This document shows, piece after piece, positions 1 through 7,734 of a stretch of 11,339 bases of DNA; position 1 is the first letter of the stretch; every line of letters starts with the position of its first letter. The DNA is taken from NCBI GenBank assembly GCA_947589145.1, contig CANQCB010000043.1, positions 1-11,339 on the forward strand, in the 5' to 3' direction. The stretch comes from an uncultured Clostridia bacterium (GTDB lineage Bacteria > Bacillota > Clostridia > Christensenellales > Pumilibacteraceae). The position numbers and the translations under genes were made by a program. Under the pieces are notes generated by a model. It had not been told where the DNA came from. It saw nothing but the letters and a program-made list of their open reading frames with translations, and searched no databases.

Positions 1-1
1 C

Positions 2-760
2 CTCTCTTTCGACGTGGAAGAAGGGGAGTTTATCGCGCTCATAGGCGCAAACGGCAGCGGCAAATCCACCCTTGCGCGGTTGCTGAACGGGCTTAAAGAG
101 CCGTCGGGCGGCAGCGTGCTCGTGGACGGCATGGATACGACGGATAAGAATTGCATTTTCGACGTGCGTAAAACCGTGGGCGTGGTGTTCCAGAACCCGG
201 ATAACCAAATGGTCGCTTCGGTGATAGAGGACGACGTCGCTTTCGGTCCGGAAAACCTCGGCGTTCCGCCCAAGGAAATCAACGAGCGCGTGGATTGGGC
301 GCTTTCCTGCGTGGGAATGGAAGGACATCGCAAGGGGACGCCTCACCGTCTTTCGGGCGGTCAGAAACAACGGATAGCGATAGCCGGCGTTCTGGCTATC
401 AATCCGCGCGTTATGGTGCTGGACGAGGCGACTTCCATGCTCGACCCTCGCGGCAAAAAGGAAGTCATGGACGTCATAGACGGTATACGTTCGCGGGAAA
501 ACATGACGGTTATAATGATAACCCACTTCCCCGAAGAGGCGGCTCGCGCGGACAGAGTAATCGCGCTCAGCCACGGGAAAATAGTAATGGACGAAAAGTC
601 GGAGACCGCTCTTGCCGACGTGGAGAGGCTTCGTCGTTTCGGGCTGGACGCCCCGCTTCCTTCGCGCGTCGCTTACGAGCTCAGACGGCGCGGCGTGAAT
701 TTGGAAGGGAACATAGTCACGAACAAGCAACTCGAGGAGGCGTTATGGCGGTTGAAATAA
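2..760 (+). CDS. ecfA1: Energy-coupling factor (ECF) transporter ATPase, 5'-partial
   Basis: This is one of the two cytoplasmic ATPases that power an ECF-type importer of vitamins or metals by driving EcfT and an exchangeable S component. The reading frame is open from position 2, and the first visible residues (LSFDVEEGEF) match the strand before Walker A, so the true start lies upstream, probably about 20-25 codons away. The GTG at 14 is internal. Visible motifs, in order, are Walker A GANGSGKST, the Q-loop FQNPDNQ, the ABC signature LSGGQKQR, Walker B VMVLDEATS and the H-loop histidine in MITHFPEEAA. The C-terminal region that follows is typical of EcfA proteins. The last 16 nt overlap the next ATPase gene, which implies co-transcription and coupled translation. 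Assignment to A1 rather than A2 rests on gene order. Family confidence is very high. Confidence 0.95.
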   Translation, partial: LSFDVEEGEFIALIGANGSGKSTLARLLNGLKEPSGGSVLVDGMDTTDKNCIFDVRKTVGVVFQNPDNQMVASVIEDDVAFGPENLGVPPKEINERVDWALSCVGMEGHRKGTPHRLSGGQKQRIAIAGVLAINPRVMVLDEATSMLDPRGKKEVMDVIDGIRSRENMTVIMITHFPEEAARADRVIALSHGKIVMDEKSETALADVERLRRFGLDAPLPSRVAYELRRRGVNLEGNIVTNKQLEEALWRLK

Positions 761-1629
761 AGGATTTGTCCTACACGTATAATATCAAGTCGCCTTTTGA
801 GAAACGCGCGCTCGACAATATCTCGCTTACCGTGGACGACGGCGACTTTTTCGGCATAATAGGGCATACGGGCAGCGGTAAATCCACGCTCATAATGCAC
901 CTGAACGCGCTCACTCGCGTGCAAAAGAAAAAGAAGCAGAACCCGACTGCCGTGCTGAATGTGTGCGGCATAGACCTTGCCTGCAAAAAACCCGACCTCA
1001 AAGGCGTACGCGAAAAAGTGGGAATGGTTTTCCAATATCCCGAATATCAGCTTTTTGCGGATACGGTAAAGGGCGACGTGGCTTTCGGCCCGAAAAACCT
1101 CAAACTCGAACAGGAAGAAATCGACAGGCGCGTGAGAGAGGCGATAACGCTCGTGGGCTTGAATTACAACGAGGTGGCAGAGCGTTCGCCGTTCGACCTT
1201 TCGGGCGGACAAAAGAGAAGGGTGGCGATTGCGGGCGTGATTGCCATGCGCCCCGAACTCCTCATTCTCGACGAGCCGACCGCAGGTCTCGACCCGCAGG
1301 GCAAAAAGGAGATCCTCGCGCTTTTGCATTCCATAAAGCGCACCTGCCCGACCGTAATCATGGTTTCCCACAATATGGACGAAGTCGCGGAGTGCTGTAA
1401 CAAAGTCGCGGTTATGGGCGAGGGGAAGATCATGGGCGTGTTCACGCCGCAGGAACTTTTTTCCAAACGCGACTTGATCAAGTCGTTGGGGCTCGAACTC
1501 CCCACGGTAACCGAATTGGCGCTCGAGCTTGACGAGAGCGGACTCGACGTTCCCCCCAACGTGTTGAACGAAAACGACCTGATAGAAGAAATAGAAAGAG
1601 CAATCGATAAAAAAGCGAAGCAAGTTTGA
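745..1629 (+). CDS. ecfA2: Energy-coupling factor transporter ATPase, second subunit
   Basis: This is the second ABC ATPase of the ECF module, 294 aa, expected to heterodimerise with EcfA1 and bind the coupling helices of EcfT at the membrane. The start is ATG 745, with a strong GAGGAGG ribosome-binding site at 734-740 lying inside the end of ecfA1. An open frame extends further upstream but has no family similarity. Motifs are Walker A GHTGSGKST (residues 40-48), Q-loop Gln97 in VFQYPEYQLF, signature LSGGQKRR (152-159), Walker B LLILDEPT (172-179) and H-loop His209 in VSHNMDE. A lysine-rich insert at 60-64 lies between Walker A and the Q-loop, where EcfA2 proteins commonly carry a basic loop. 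The stop TGA overlaps the ecfT ATG by one base (TGATG), a typical translational coupling arrangement. Confidence 0.96.
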   Translation: MAVEIKDLSYTYNIKSPFEKRALDNISLTVDDGDFFGIIGHTGSGKSTLIMHLNALTRVQKKKKQNPTAVLNVCGIDLACKKPDLKGVREKVGMVFQYPEYQLFADTVKGDVAFGPKNLKLEQEEIDRRVREAITLVGLNYNEVAERSPFDLSGGQKRRVAIAGVIAMRPELLILDEPTAGLDPQGKKEILALLHSIKRTCPTVIMVSHNMDEVAECCNKVAVMGEGKIMGVFTPQELFSKRDLIKSLGLELPTVTELALELDESGLDVPPNVLNENDLIEEIERAIDKKAKQV

Positions 1630-2492
1630 TGAAAGACGTAAGTTTCGGACAACTCTATCCCGTAGATTCCATCATTCACAGAATGGACCCGCGGGCGAAA
1701 TTGCTCATTACGATAGCGTATATCGTAATGTTGTTTTTCGTTGACTCCTTTATCGTCTACGGCATAATAGCCGTACTGCTCTTGATAGTGATACTAATAT
1801 CGCGCGTGCCGCCGCTCAAAGTGCTTTCCAGCGTAAAAGCGATCATATTTTTGCTCGTGTTCACGTTTACGCTCACCGTCGTGTTCAATCAAGGGCAGGG
1901 CGAGGCGGCGGAGCTCGAACGGTTCGGCTGGTACGCGCATTGGGGCATATTCACCGTCTGCGGTTCGGGCTTGATCCTCGGCGGAAAACTCGTTTGCCGC
2001 CTGCTGCTCCTTGTGCTCGGTCCGACCATGCTTACTTTCACCACCACGCCGGTTGCGCTTACCGACGCTATCGAGAGTCTCCTCACCCCGCTCAAATGGA
2101 TAAAAGTGCCCGTACACGCGTTTGCCATGATAATGTCCATTGCGCTCAGCCTCATTCCCGGGCTCATGGAAGAGACGCAAAAAATCATGAATGCGCAAAA
2201 AGCGCGCGGCGCCGCGTTCGACCACGGCAACATATTCAAACGCGCGGCGGCGCTCCTGCCCGTTCTCATTCCTCTTTTCGTCTCGTCTTTCAAGCGTTCC
2301 GACGACCTCGCCGACGCCATGGATTCCCGTTGTTATCGCGGAGCAAAGGGCAGAACGAAAATGAAAGTCCTCAAATTCCGCTTAAAAGACTACCTCGCAA
2401 TGCTCCTTACGATCGCACTGTTCTTTTTCATTCTGGTGCTCTTCTATAATTGGTGGGGCTGGCCTTGGGTAGGTTTGGTGACATTGGCGTGA
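1629..2492 (+). CDS. ecfT: ECF transporter transmembrane coupling protein EcfT
   Basis: This 287-aa membrane protein connects the two ECF ATPases to a substrate-binding S component. I chose ATG 1629 because it overlaps the ecfA2 stop and gives a typical N-terminus (MKDVSFGQLYPVDSIIHRMDPRAKLL). A TTG one codon earlier is possible but less likely. Hydrophobic stretches lie at about residues 26-60 (two helices), 66-86, 112-132, 163-178 and 255-275. The cytoplasmic coupling region carries two Arg motifs: KARG at 191-194 and SRCYRG at 233-238. These fit the paired Ala-Arg-Gly type motifs that insert into the ATPase grooves. No S component is encoded in the window, so this looks like a shared (group II) module. 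Substrate cannot be predicted. Confidence 0.95.
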   Translation: MKDVSFGQLYPVDSIIHRMDPRAKLLITIAYIVMLFFVDSFIVYGIIAVLLLIVILISRVPPLKVLSSVKAIIFLLVFTFTLTVVFNQGQGEAAELERFGWYAHWGIFTVCGSGLILGGKLVCRLLLLVLGPTMLTFTTTPVALTDAIESLLTPLKWIKVPVHAFAMIMSIALSLIPGLMEETQKIMNAQKARGAAFDHGNIFKRAAALLPVLIPLFVSSFKRSDDLADAMDSRCYRGAKGRTKMKVLKFRLKDYLAMLLTIALFFFILVLFYNWWGWPWVGLVTLA

Positions 2493-2505
2493 GCGGCGAC
2501 GCCGC
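2493..2505 (+). other. Small GC hairpin immediately after ecfT
   Basis: GCGGC (2493-2497), loop GAC and GCCGC (2501-2505) form a 5-bp stem directly after the ecfT stop. It is followed by GCAAAAACC rather than a T-run, so it is not a convincing intrinsic terminator. It may protect the mRNA 3' end or weaken read-through into truA. The rest of the 105-nt ecfT-truA gap shows only the truA ribosome-binding region. Confidence 0.4.
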
Positions 2506-2597
2506 GCAAAAACCGAGTTATGCGCCGAATTCCCTAACGGCGGCATTGAAAATATTTTAAGTTTTTCGGGAAAGAGGATACGGGAGACGCATTCGCA

Positions 2598-3377
2598 ATG
2601 AAATATAAAATCATATTACAATACGACGGCGGTCGGTATCACGGGTGGCAGAGACAGCCGCGGGAGGCATTGACCGTGCAGGAAGCGGTGGAAGCGGCGC
2701 TTGAAAAAGTGACGGGAAGAGAGACCGCGGTCGTTGCGAGCGGCAGGACGGACGAAGGCGTGCACGCTTTGGGACAAACGGCGCATTTCGAAACGGAAAA
2801 AGAGCTCGCGGCGGAGCGATATACGGCGGCGATAAACTATTGGTTGCCGAGCGACATAAGAGTGATCTCCTGCGAGAACGTCGACAAAGAGTTTGACGCG
2901 AGGAAGAGCGCGAAAAGAAAGACGTACGAATACAGAATGTACGTTTCGGACATAGAGAACCCGTTGCGCAGAACGAGAGAACTTTGCATAAAGAGCGCGG
3001 ACAGGGAGAAAATGGACGAGGCGGCAAAACTCTTTGAAGGAGAACATGATTTTTCCGCGTTCATGTCGAGCGGATCGTCGGCGAAAACGACGGTTCGCAC
3101 GGTGTATGACGCACACGTGAGAGCCGAGGGCGACTCGTTGATATTCTCCGTGACGGGGAACGGATTTTTGTATAACATGGTAAGGATAATGGCGGGCGCG
3201 ATAATACGCGTAGGCAGGGGCGAGGACAGCGAGTTCATAAAAACGGCGCTGGAAACGGGTAACAGATCGCTCGTCTCCGACATAGCGCCGCCGTATGCGT
3301 TATATTTGACGAACGTCGAATATCCGAAATCCTCACAATACGATAAAAAGACAATTAAAGACAGTCAAAACAGTTGA
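2598..3377 (+). CDS. truA: tRNA pseudouridine(38-40) synthase
   Basis: This 259-aa enzyme isomerises uridines 38, 39 and 40 in the anticodon arm of many tRNAs to pseudouridine. The N-terminus (MKYKIILQYDGGRYHGWQRQ) is the family hallmark. The catalytic aspartate is Asp52 in the GRTDEGVHALGQ motif. The later FSVTGNGFLYNMVRIMAG stretch matches the conserved C-terminal catalytic-domain segment. Length is normal for the family. The start is ATG 2598, with GGGAGA at 2582-2587 as the probable ribosome-binding site and an alternative GGAAAGAGG at 2569-2577 further away. Position directly after ecfT is the usual Firmicutes arrangement. The ribosomal genes rplM-rpsI that often come next are absent, and ftsH follows instead. 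Arginine codons here are mostly AGA/AGG, unlike mnmE, which prefers CGC. The significance of that is unclear. Confidence 0.96.
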   Translation: MKYKIILQYDGGRYHGWQRQPREALTVQEAVEAALEKVTGRETAVVASGRTDEGVHALGQTAHFETEKELAAERYTAAINYWLPSDIRVISCENVDKEFDARKSAKRKTYEYRMYVSDIENPLRRTRELCIKSADREKMDEAAKLFEGEHDFSAFMSSGSSAKTTVRTVYDAHVRAEGDSLIFSVTGNGFLYNMVRIMAGAIIRVGRGEDSEFIKTALETGNRSLVSDIAPPYALYLTNVEYPKSSQYDKKTIKDSQNS

Positions 3378-3403
3378 ATTTTACAATATAATTGTGATAT
3401 AAT
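3374..3403 (+). promoter_or_regulatory. Sigma-A type promoter for ftsH (extended -10)
   Basis: The -35 TTGAAT (3374-3379), an 18-nt spacer and a perfect -10 TATAAT (3398-3403) preceded by TG at 3395-3396 make an extended -10 promoter. The -35 box overlaps the truA stop codon. Transcription should start near 3410, giving a leader of about 30 nt before ftsH. The 61-nt truA-ftsH gap contains no terminator, so read-through from truA is also possible. Confidence 0.75.
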
Positions 3404-3438
3404 CGAATATAACCGAAATATAACACGGAGAGTGACAG

Positions 3439-5637
3439 TTGAAATCAGGCAAAAAAGTATTATTGGTATTTCTTGTGATACTCCTGCTTCTTGCAGCCGT
3501 AATTTTGGTATTCGTTTTTACTTCCGGCGGCAAGGATAGCAGTCCCGAGCAATTTCTCGAAAGTCTGTATAATAATGAGATAAACGAGGTAAACGTATCA
3601 AGCGACACTTGGACGTATTCCCAAACTGACAAAGACAATAACAACAAAAAGATCGCCTATTCTTTCTATTGGCGTGACGGCGGCATGCAATATCTCGAAG
3701 ACTATGCGACCGGCGTAAAGCTGGCGAAAAACCTTATAGTCGAGAACGGAACGCTTGTAACCGAAATCACAACCGGCGATACCGAGCCCGCGGAGACCGT
3801 TGTAGAACCCAATTACGCGGCGTGGAAGGCGTATCTCGACGCGCACCGCGATCCGGCAAACGACTATCGCGTGCCGTATTATCCGAATATAAGCGAGGAT
3901 TTCGCGGCGTGGAGAAACAACGCCGAATTCACGTATTCTTATAACGACAGATACGCGGTATCGATATGGGACTACGTATATCCCGTGGGCATGCTCATAA
4001 TCATGATAGTATTCATGGTATTGATATTCCGCGGTATGCGCAGCGGCGGCAACGTCATAAACGACTTCGGCAAGACGAAGGCGAGCGTTCAATCCTCTCT
4101 TAAAGTGCGCTTCTCCGACGTAGCGGGCGCGGAAGAGGAAAAGGAAGAACTTGCGGAGATCGTGGACTTCCTGAAAGCGCCGTCGAAATTCACGGGCGTG
4201 GGCGCGAAGATCCCCAAAGGCGTGCTCCTTGTCGGCCCTCCCGGAACGGGTAAAACGCTGTTCGCAAAGGCCGTCGCGGGCGAGGCGAACGTACCCTTCT
4301 TCTCGATTTCGGGCTCCGACTTCGTGGAAATGTACGTCGGCGTGGGCGCGAGCCGCGTGCGCGACTTGTTCGCGCAGGCGAAGAAAAATCAGCCCTGCAT
4401 AATATTCATAGACGAAATAGACGCAGTCGGCCGTCACAGAGGCGCAGGTCTCGGCGGCGGTCACGACGAGCGCGAGCAAACGCTCAACCAACTCCTCGTC
4501 CAAATGGACGGATTCGAAGCCAACGAGGCTATAATCGTCATGGCGGCGACAAACCGTGCGGATATTCTCGACCCCGCGCTCATGCGCCCCGGGCGTTTCG
4601 ACAGAAAAATTACCGTCAATCGCCCCGACGTTCGCGGCAGAGAGGAGATTTTCAAAGTCCATGCGCGCAATAAGCCCATCGGCCGCGACGTAAACTTCCG
4701 CGTTCTTGCGAGAATGACGGCGGGCTTTACGGGCGCGGACATTGCCAACCTGCTCAACGAATCCGCGATCCTTTGCGCGAGGGCGAACCGTACGACGATT
4801 TCCATGCAGGATATTTGCGAAGCGATAGACAAAGTGACCATGGGCCCGGCAAAGCGGTCGAGACTCGTCACGGAAGTCGACAAACGGATCACCGCTTATC
4901 ACGAGGGCGGTCACGCGATCGTTGCGAAAGTTCTGGAAAAAGAATCGGGTATGCCTGTGCAGGAAATCACGATCATACCGAGAGGAGAGGCGGGCGGCTT
5001 TACGCTCATGCGCCCGGACAACGACGATCAATTCCAGTCCGTCACCATGCTCAAAGCGGGCATTGCCATCGACATGGCAGGCAGAGCGGCGGAGGAACTC
5101 GTCATCAAGAATATCACTCAGGGCGCTTCCATGGATATCAAGCAAGCGACGAAGATAGCGCGCGTCATGGTTACCGAACTCGGTATGTCCGAGGAAATCG
5201 GACCGGTATGCTACGGCGGAGAGCAGGAAGTGTTCCTCGGCATGGACTACGGTTCCAAACACAGTTACAGCGAATCGACCGCGGCGAAGATCGACGAGGA
5301 AGTGCGTAAACTCATAGAGGAAGGGCACAAGAGAGCGCTTGACATACTCACAGAGAACAGAAGCAAACTCGACGTGCTTGTGCGCGTACTGTTCGAGTGC
5401 GAGACGATATACTCCGAAGAGTTCGAAATGATAATGGAAGGCAAGAGCGCGGACGAGGTCGTCCAAACGGTCAACGCGCGCACCTACCGCCACTATAATT
5501 CCAACGGCAGGGGAAAATCGAGCGAACATAAAGAAACGACGGTAATCGAGCAATCGATCTCGGGCGACGACATAAGCGTAACAAATGAAAACGGCGCCGC
5601 GTCCGACGAAACAAACGACGATAACGGCGAAGAGTAA
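3439..5637 (+). CDS. ftsH: ATP-dependent zinc metalloprotease FtsH
   Basis: This 732-aa membrane-anchored AAA+ protease forms hexamers that extract and degrade misfolded membrane and short-lived cytosolic proteins. I chose the TTG start at 3439 because GGAGAG (3427-3432) lies 6 nt upstream and it gives a complete first membrane helix (about residues 5-28). No ATG start is available until after that helix. A second helix spans about 181-198. AAA motifs are Walker A GPPGTGKT (266-273), pore loop FVEMYVGVG (295-303), Walker B IIFIDEID (321-328) and the second region of homology around 367-389, with arginines 383 and 386. The M41 peptidase site is HEGGH (488-492), usually HEAGH in the family, with Asp566 as the expected third zinc ligand. 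Oddities: the extracytoplasmic segment (about 30-178) is roughly twice the usual FtsH size, and the last 45 residues are an acidic, Asn/Ser-rich tail. Confidence 0.97.
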   Translation: MKSGKKVLLVFLVILLLLAAVILVFVFTSGGKDSSPEQFLESLYNNEINEVNVSSDTWTYSQTDKDNNNKKIAYSFYWRDGGMQYLEDYATGVKLAKNLIVENGTLVTEITTGDTEPAETVVEPNYAAWKAYLDAHRDPANDYRVPYYPNISEDFAAWRNNAEFTYSYNDRYAVSIWDYVYPVGMLIIMIVFMVLIFRGMRSGGNVINDFGKTKASVQSSLKVRFSDVAGAEEEKEELAEIVDFLKAPSKFTGVGAKIPKGVLLVGPPGTGKTLFAKAVAGEANVPFFSISGSDFVEMYVGVGASRVRDLFAQAKKNQPCIIFIDEIDAVGRHRGAGLGGGHDEREQTLNQLLVQMDGFEANEAIIVMAATNRADILDPALMRPGRFDRKITVNRPDVRGREEIFKVHARNKPIGRDVNFRVLARMTAGFTGADIANLLNESAILCARANRTTISMQDICEAIDKVTMGPAKRSRLVTEVDKRITAYHEGGHAIVAKVLEKESGMPVQEITIIPRGEAGGFTLMRPDNDDQFQSVTMLKAGIAIDMAGRAAEELVIKNITQGASMDIKQATKIARVMVTELGMSEEIGPVCYGGEQEVFLGMDYGSKHSYSESTAAKIDEEVRKLIEEGHKRALDILTENRSKLDVLVRVLFECETIYSEEFEMIMEGKSADEVVQTVNARTYRHYNSNGRGKSSEHKETTVIEQSISGDDISVTNENGAASDETNDDNGEE

Positions 5638-5675
5638 GTCGCGAAAACGATTCAAAACGCTCGGAAGGAAAACAA

Positions 5676-6368
5676 ATGTCTGAAAAAATAAGAAACATAA
5701 TAGCAATCACAATCGGCGCGATAGCAGTTGCCGCCGTAATAGTCGTAATAGTGCTTGCGTGCATAACCGTGAAACCCATGGAATATTACGATTGGTTAAA
5801 CGGATACGAGGACGCGGAGATCGGTATATACTACAACGGTAGACTTCTCAATCAGGCGACGAACGCCGAGGGCAAGCTCGTCGGAGAGGGACATGCCGAG
5901 GATTACGAACCCGAATACTCTTATGCGGATATAATCGAAAGCATGAATTTCTCGCTTTTCTCGGCTTGTATCCAATTCAATTACGACTACCGCCTTCGCC
6001 TTGCCGACGAGGACGTGGACGCGAGCGAGAGAACGGTGCAGCAGATCCGCGATCAGGCGGACTCCATGACGGAAAACGCGAACTCTCAATATACGGTAAA
6101 GATAAAATTTGCCGAGCCGCGCACGCTTACGCTCAAAGACAAGAAAGGCAATGAGGCGACTCAGACTTACGACTCGGCGATATTCACGCTCACCGAGGAC
6201 AGCGATTGGGCGAGATTGATAGACGCGTACGTCTTTATCGACGACGATCTCCGCCGCGACAACCCGGACGAACTTGAAAATACTACGTATTACGCATTGA
6301 AATTCGGCGCAAAAACGTCGACGACCGTTGAAATGCTCGACGCGGTATTCGGTAACGTGCAGGAATAA
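5676..6368 (+). CDS. Single-pass membrane protein of unknown function, downstream of ftsH
   Basis: I do not recognise this 230-aa protein. It starts at ATG 5676 with a good GGAAGGAA site at 5663-5670. Residues 8-32 form one strongly hydrophobic helix after a short basic N-terminus (MSEKIR), with no lipobox or clear signal-peptidase site. This predicts an N-terminal anchor and an extracytoplasmic domain of about 195 residues. That domain is acidic and mixed alpha/beta in appearance, with repeated Tyr/Asp-rich segments (YYDWLNGYEDAE near 38-49) and no recognisable enzyme motif. It lies 38 nt after ftsH with no terminator or promoter between, so the two are probably co-transcribed. A role as an FtsH substrate, adaptor or regulator, or in cell-envelope maintenance, is an inference from position only. 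It has no similarity that I can see to the SPFH-family FtsH modulators HflK/HflC. Confidence 0.85.
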   Translation: MSEKIRNIIAITIGAIAVAAVIVVIVLACITVKPMEYYDWLNGYEDAEIGIYYNGRLLNQATNAEGKLVGEGHAEDYEPEYSYADIIESMNFSLFSACIQFNYDYRLRLADEDVDASERTVQQIRDQADSMTENANSQYTVKIKFAEPRTLTLKDKKGNEATQTYDSAIFTLTEDSDWARLIDAYVFIDDDLRRDNPDELENTTYYALKFGAKTSTTVEMLDAVFGNVQE

Positions 6369-6382
6369 AAAATATCGAAAAT

Positions 6383-6425
6383 GAGGAGTACGGGGAATGC
6401 CTATTGACATTCCCCGTAAACATAT
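6383..6425 (+). promoter_or_regulatory. Split mnmE ribosome-binding site with intervening hairpin
   Basis: GAGGAG (6383-6388) is the only plausible Shine-Dalgarno site for mnmE but lies 37 nt before its ATG. Directly after it, TACGGGGAATG (6389-6399) and CATTCCCCGTA (6408-6418) form a perfect 11-bp hairpin with an 8-nt loop. Seven nt (AACATAT) then lead to ATG 6426. With the hairpin folded, the effective spacing falls to about 7 nt. There is no T-run after the stem, so it is not a standard intrinsic terminator. Confidence 0.65.
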
Positions 6426-7721
6426 ATGAGAGATAAAACGATAGTCGCGCTTTCCACCCCCGTGGGGCGCGGCGCAATATCAATAGTCCGACTTTCGGGA
6501 AGCAGATCGGCGGAATATCTGAATAAGGTATTCACGTCGTCCGCGCACATGCGCCCGAATTATCTTACGCTCGGGAAACTGACCGTCGGCGGCATCAGCG
6601 ACCGCGTTATGGCGGTGATTTTCCGCGCGCCGAAAAGTTACACGGGCGAGGACATGGCGGAAGTCCATTGCCACGGCTCGCCCGAGATAGCCGAGAGGAT
6701 AATCCGCGGTTTCATATCCCTCGGCGCGGAAATGGCGGAGCCGGGCGAATTTACAAAACGCGCGTTCCTTAACGGAAAGCTCACTCTCGACGAAGCGGAG
6801 GCGGTATCCGATCTCATAAACGCGCGCTCCGAGGCCCAGATAAACGCCGCATATTCGGCGGTAGTCGGGCAGGTCAACGGCGAAGTCATGCGCATTTACG
6901 GCGAGATTTTAAGCACCGTCGGAGCGTTGGAGGCGGCGATAGATTATCCCGAAGAGGATATCGAGGAACAGACGACGGAAGAGGTTTACGAGCGGCTTTG
7001 CGGCGCGGCGGCGGACTTACGTCGTTTGATAGACACCTACGGACAGGGCGAAAAGGTGCGCGGCGGCGTAAAAGTGGCGATTGTCGGTGCGCCGAATGCG
7101 GGCAAAAGCAGCCTCTTGAACAGCCTTCTCGGCCGCGACCGCGCAATCGTGACCGCAAACGCAGGCACTACGCGCGACACCATCGAGGAGTCTTACGAAT
7201 ATAAAGGCATGCTTTTCACCGTCGTTGACACGGCGGGACTTCGCGAGACCGATGACGAAGCCGAAGCCATGGGCGTTAAGCGCTCCGCCGAAGCCGCGCA
7301 AACCGCGCACATAGTCCTGCGCCTCACCGACCTGACCGCTCCTCAAACCGTGCGGATAGATACCAAAACCACGGTTTTGGACGTGTATAACAAGGCCGAC
7401 ATTGCCGAGAAAAGAGAGGGCATAAACGTCTCCGCCAAAACGGGCGAGGGCATAGCCGCGCTCAAAGAGGAAATATTCCGCGCCGCGAACGGAAAAATAG
7501 TAACGGGCGGCGCAATGCTCACGAATGCCCGCCATTACGACCTTGCCTGCCGCGCCTTCGAAGAATTGCGCGTTGCATTGTCCGACGTCGGTACGGCGAC
7601 CGCCGATTGCATTTTGGTCGGGCTTCGCAATGCGCTTCGCTTCCTCGGCGAAATCACCGGCGCTTCCGCAACGGAGGATGTGATAGGGGAAATATTTAGC
7701 AAATTCTGCGTCGGCAAATAA
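6426..7721 (+). CDS. mnmE: tRNA U34 5-carboxymethylaminomethyl-modifying GTPase
   Basis: MnmE works with MnmG to modify the wobble uridine of several tRNAs, using folate, GTP and FAD. The 431-aa product starts MRDKTIVALSTPVGRGAIS, the conserved N-terminus, which fixes the start at ATG 6426. An in-frame TAA at 6417-6419 rules out upstream starts. The N-terminal folate-binding domain occupies about 1-115. The G domain carries G1 GAPNAGKS (221-228), G2 at 247-251 (GTTRD), G3 DTAG (268-271), G4 NKAD (322-325) and G5 SAK (336-338). The C-terminus is FCVGK (427-431), which supplies the catalytic cysteine of the family. The G3-to-G4 distance is 54 residues, about ten shorter than in E. coli MnmE, and total length is slightly below the usual 450-460. 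Two stop codons occur in tandem (TAA TAG). mnmG is not in the window. Confidence 0.97.
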   Translation: MRDKTIVALSTPVGRGAISIVRLSGSRSAEYLNKVFTSSAHMRPNYLTLGKLTVGGISDRVMAVIFRAPKSYTGEDMAEVHCHGSPEIAERIIRGFISLGAEMAEPGEFTKRAFLNGKLTLDEAEAVSDLINARSEAQINAAYSAVVGQVNGEVMRIYGEILSTVGALEAAIDYPEEDIEEQTTEEVYERLCGAAADLRRLIDTYGQGEKVRGGVKVAIVGAPNAGKSSLLNSLLGRDRAIVTANAGTTRDTIEESYEYKGMLFTVVDTAGLRETDDEAEAMGVKRSAEAAQTAHIVLRLTDLTAPQTVRIDTKTTVLDVYNKADIAEKREGINVSAKTGEGIAALKEEIFRAANGKIVTGGAMLTNARHYDLACRAFEELRVALSDVGTATADCILVGLRNALRFLGEITGASATEDVIGEIFSKFCVGK

Positions 7722-7734
7722 TAGGGGACGGCGT

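Noticed and set aside
3598..5706. 702-aa open frame on the minus strand opposite ftsH
   Set aside because: It is a shadow of ftsH, whose codon usage leaves the opposite strand open. The product is His/Arg/Val-rich with no domain.
6389..6418. Hairpin before mnmE as an intrinsic terminator of the ftsH operon
   Set aside because: The stem is followed by AACATATATG rather than a T-run, and on the minus strand no T-run immediately follows either.
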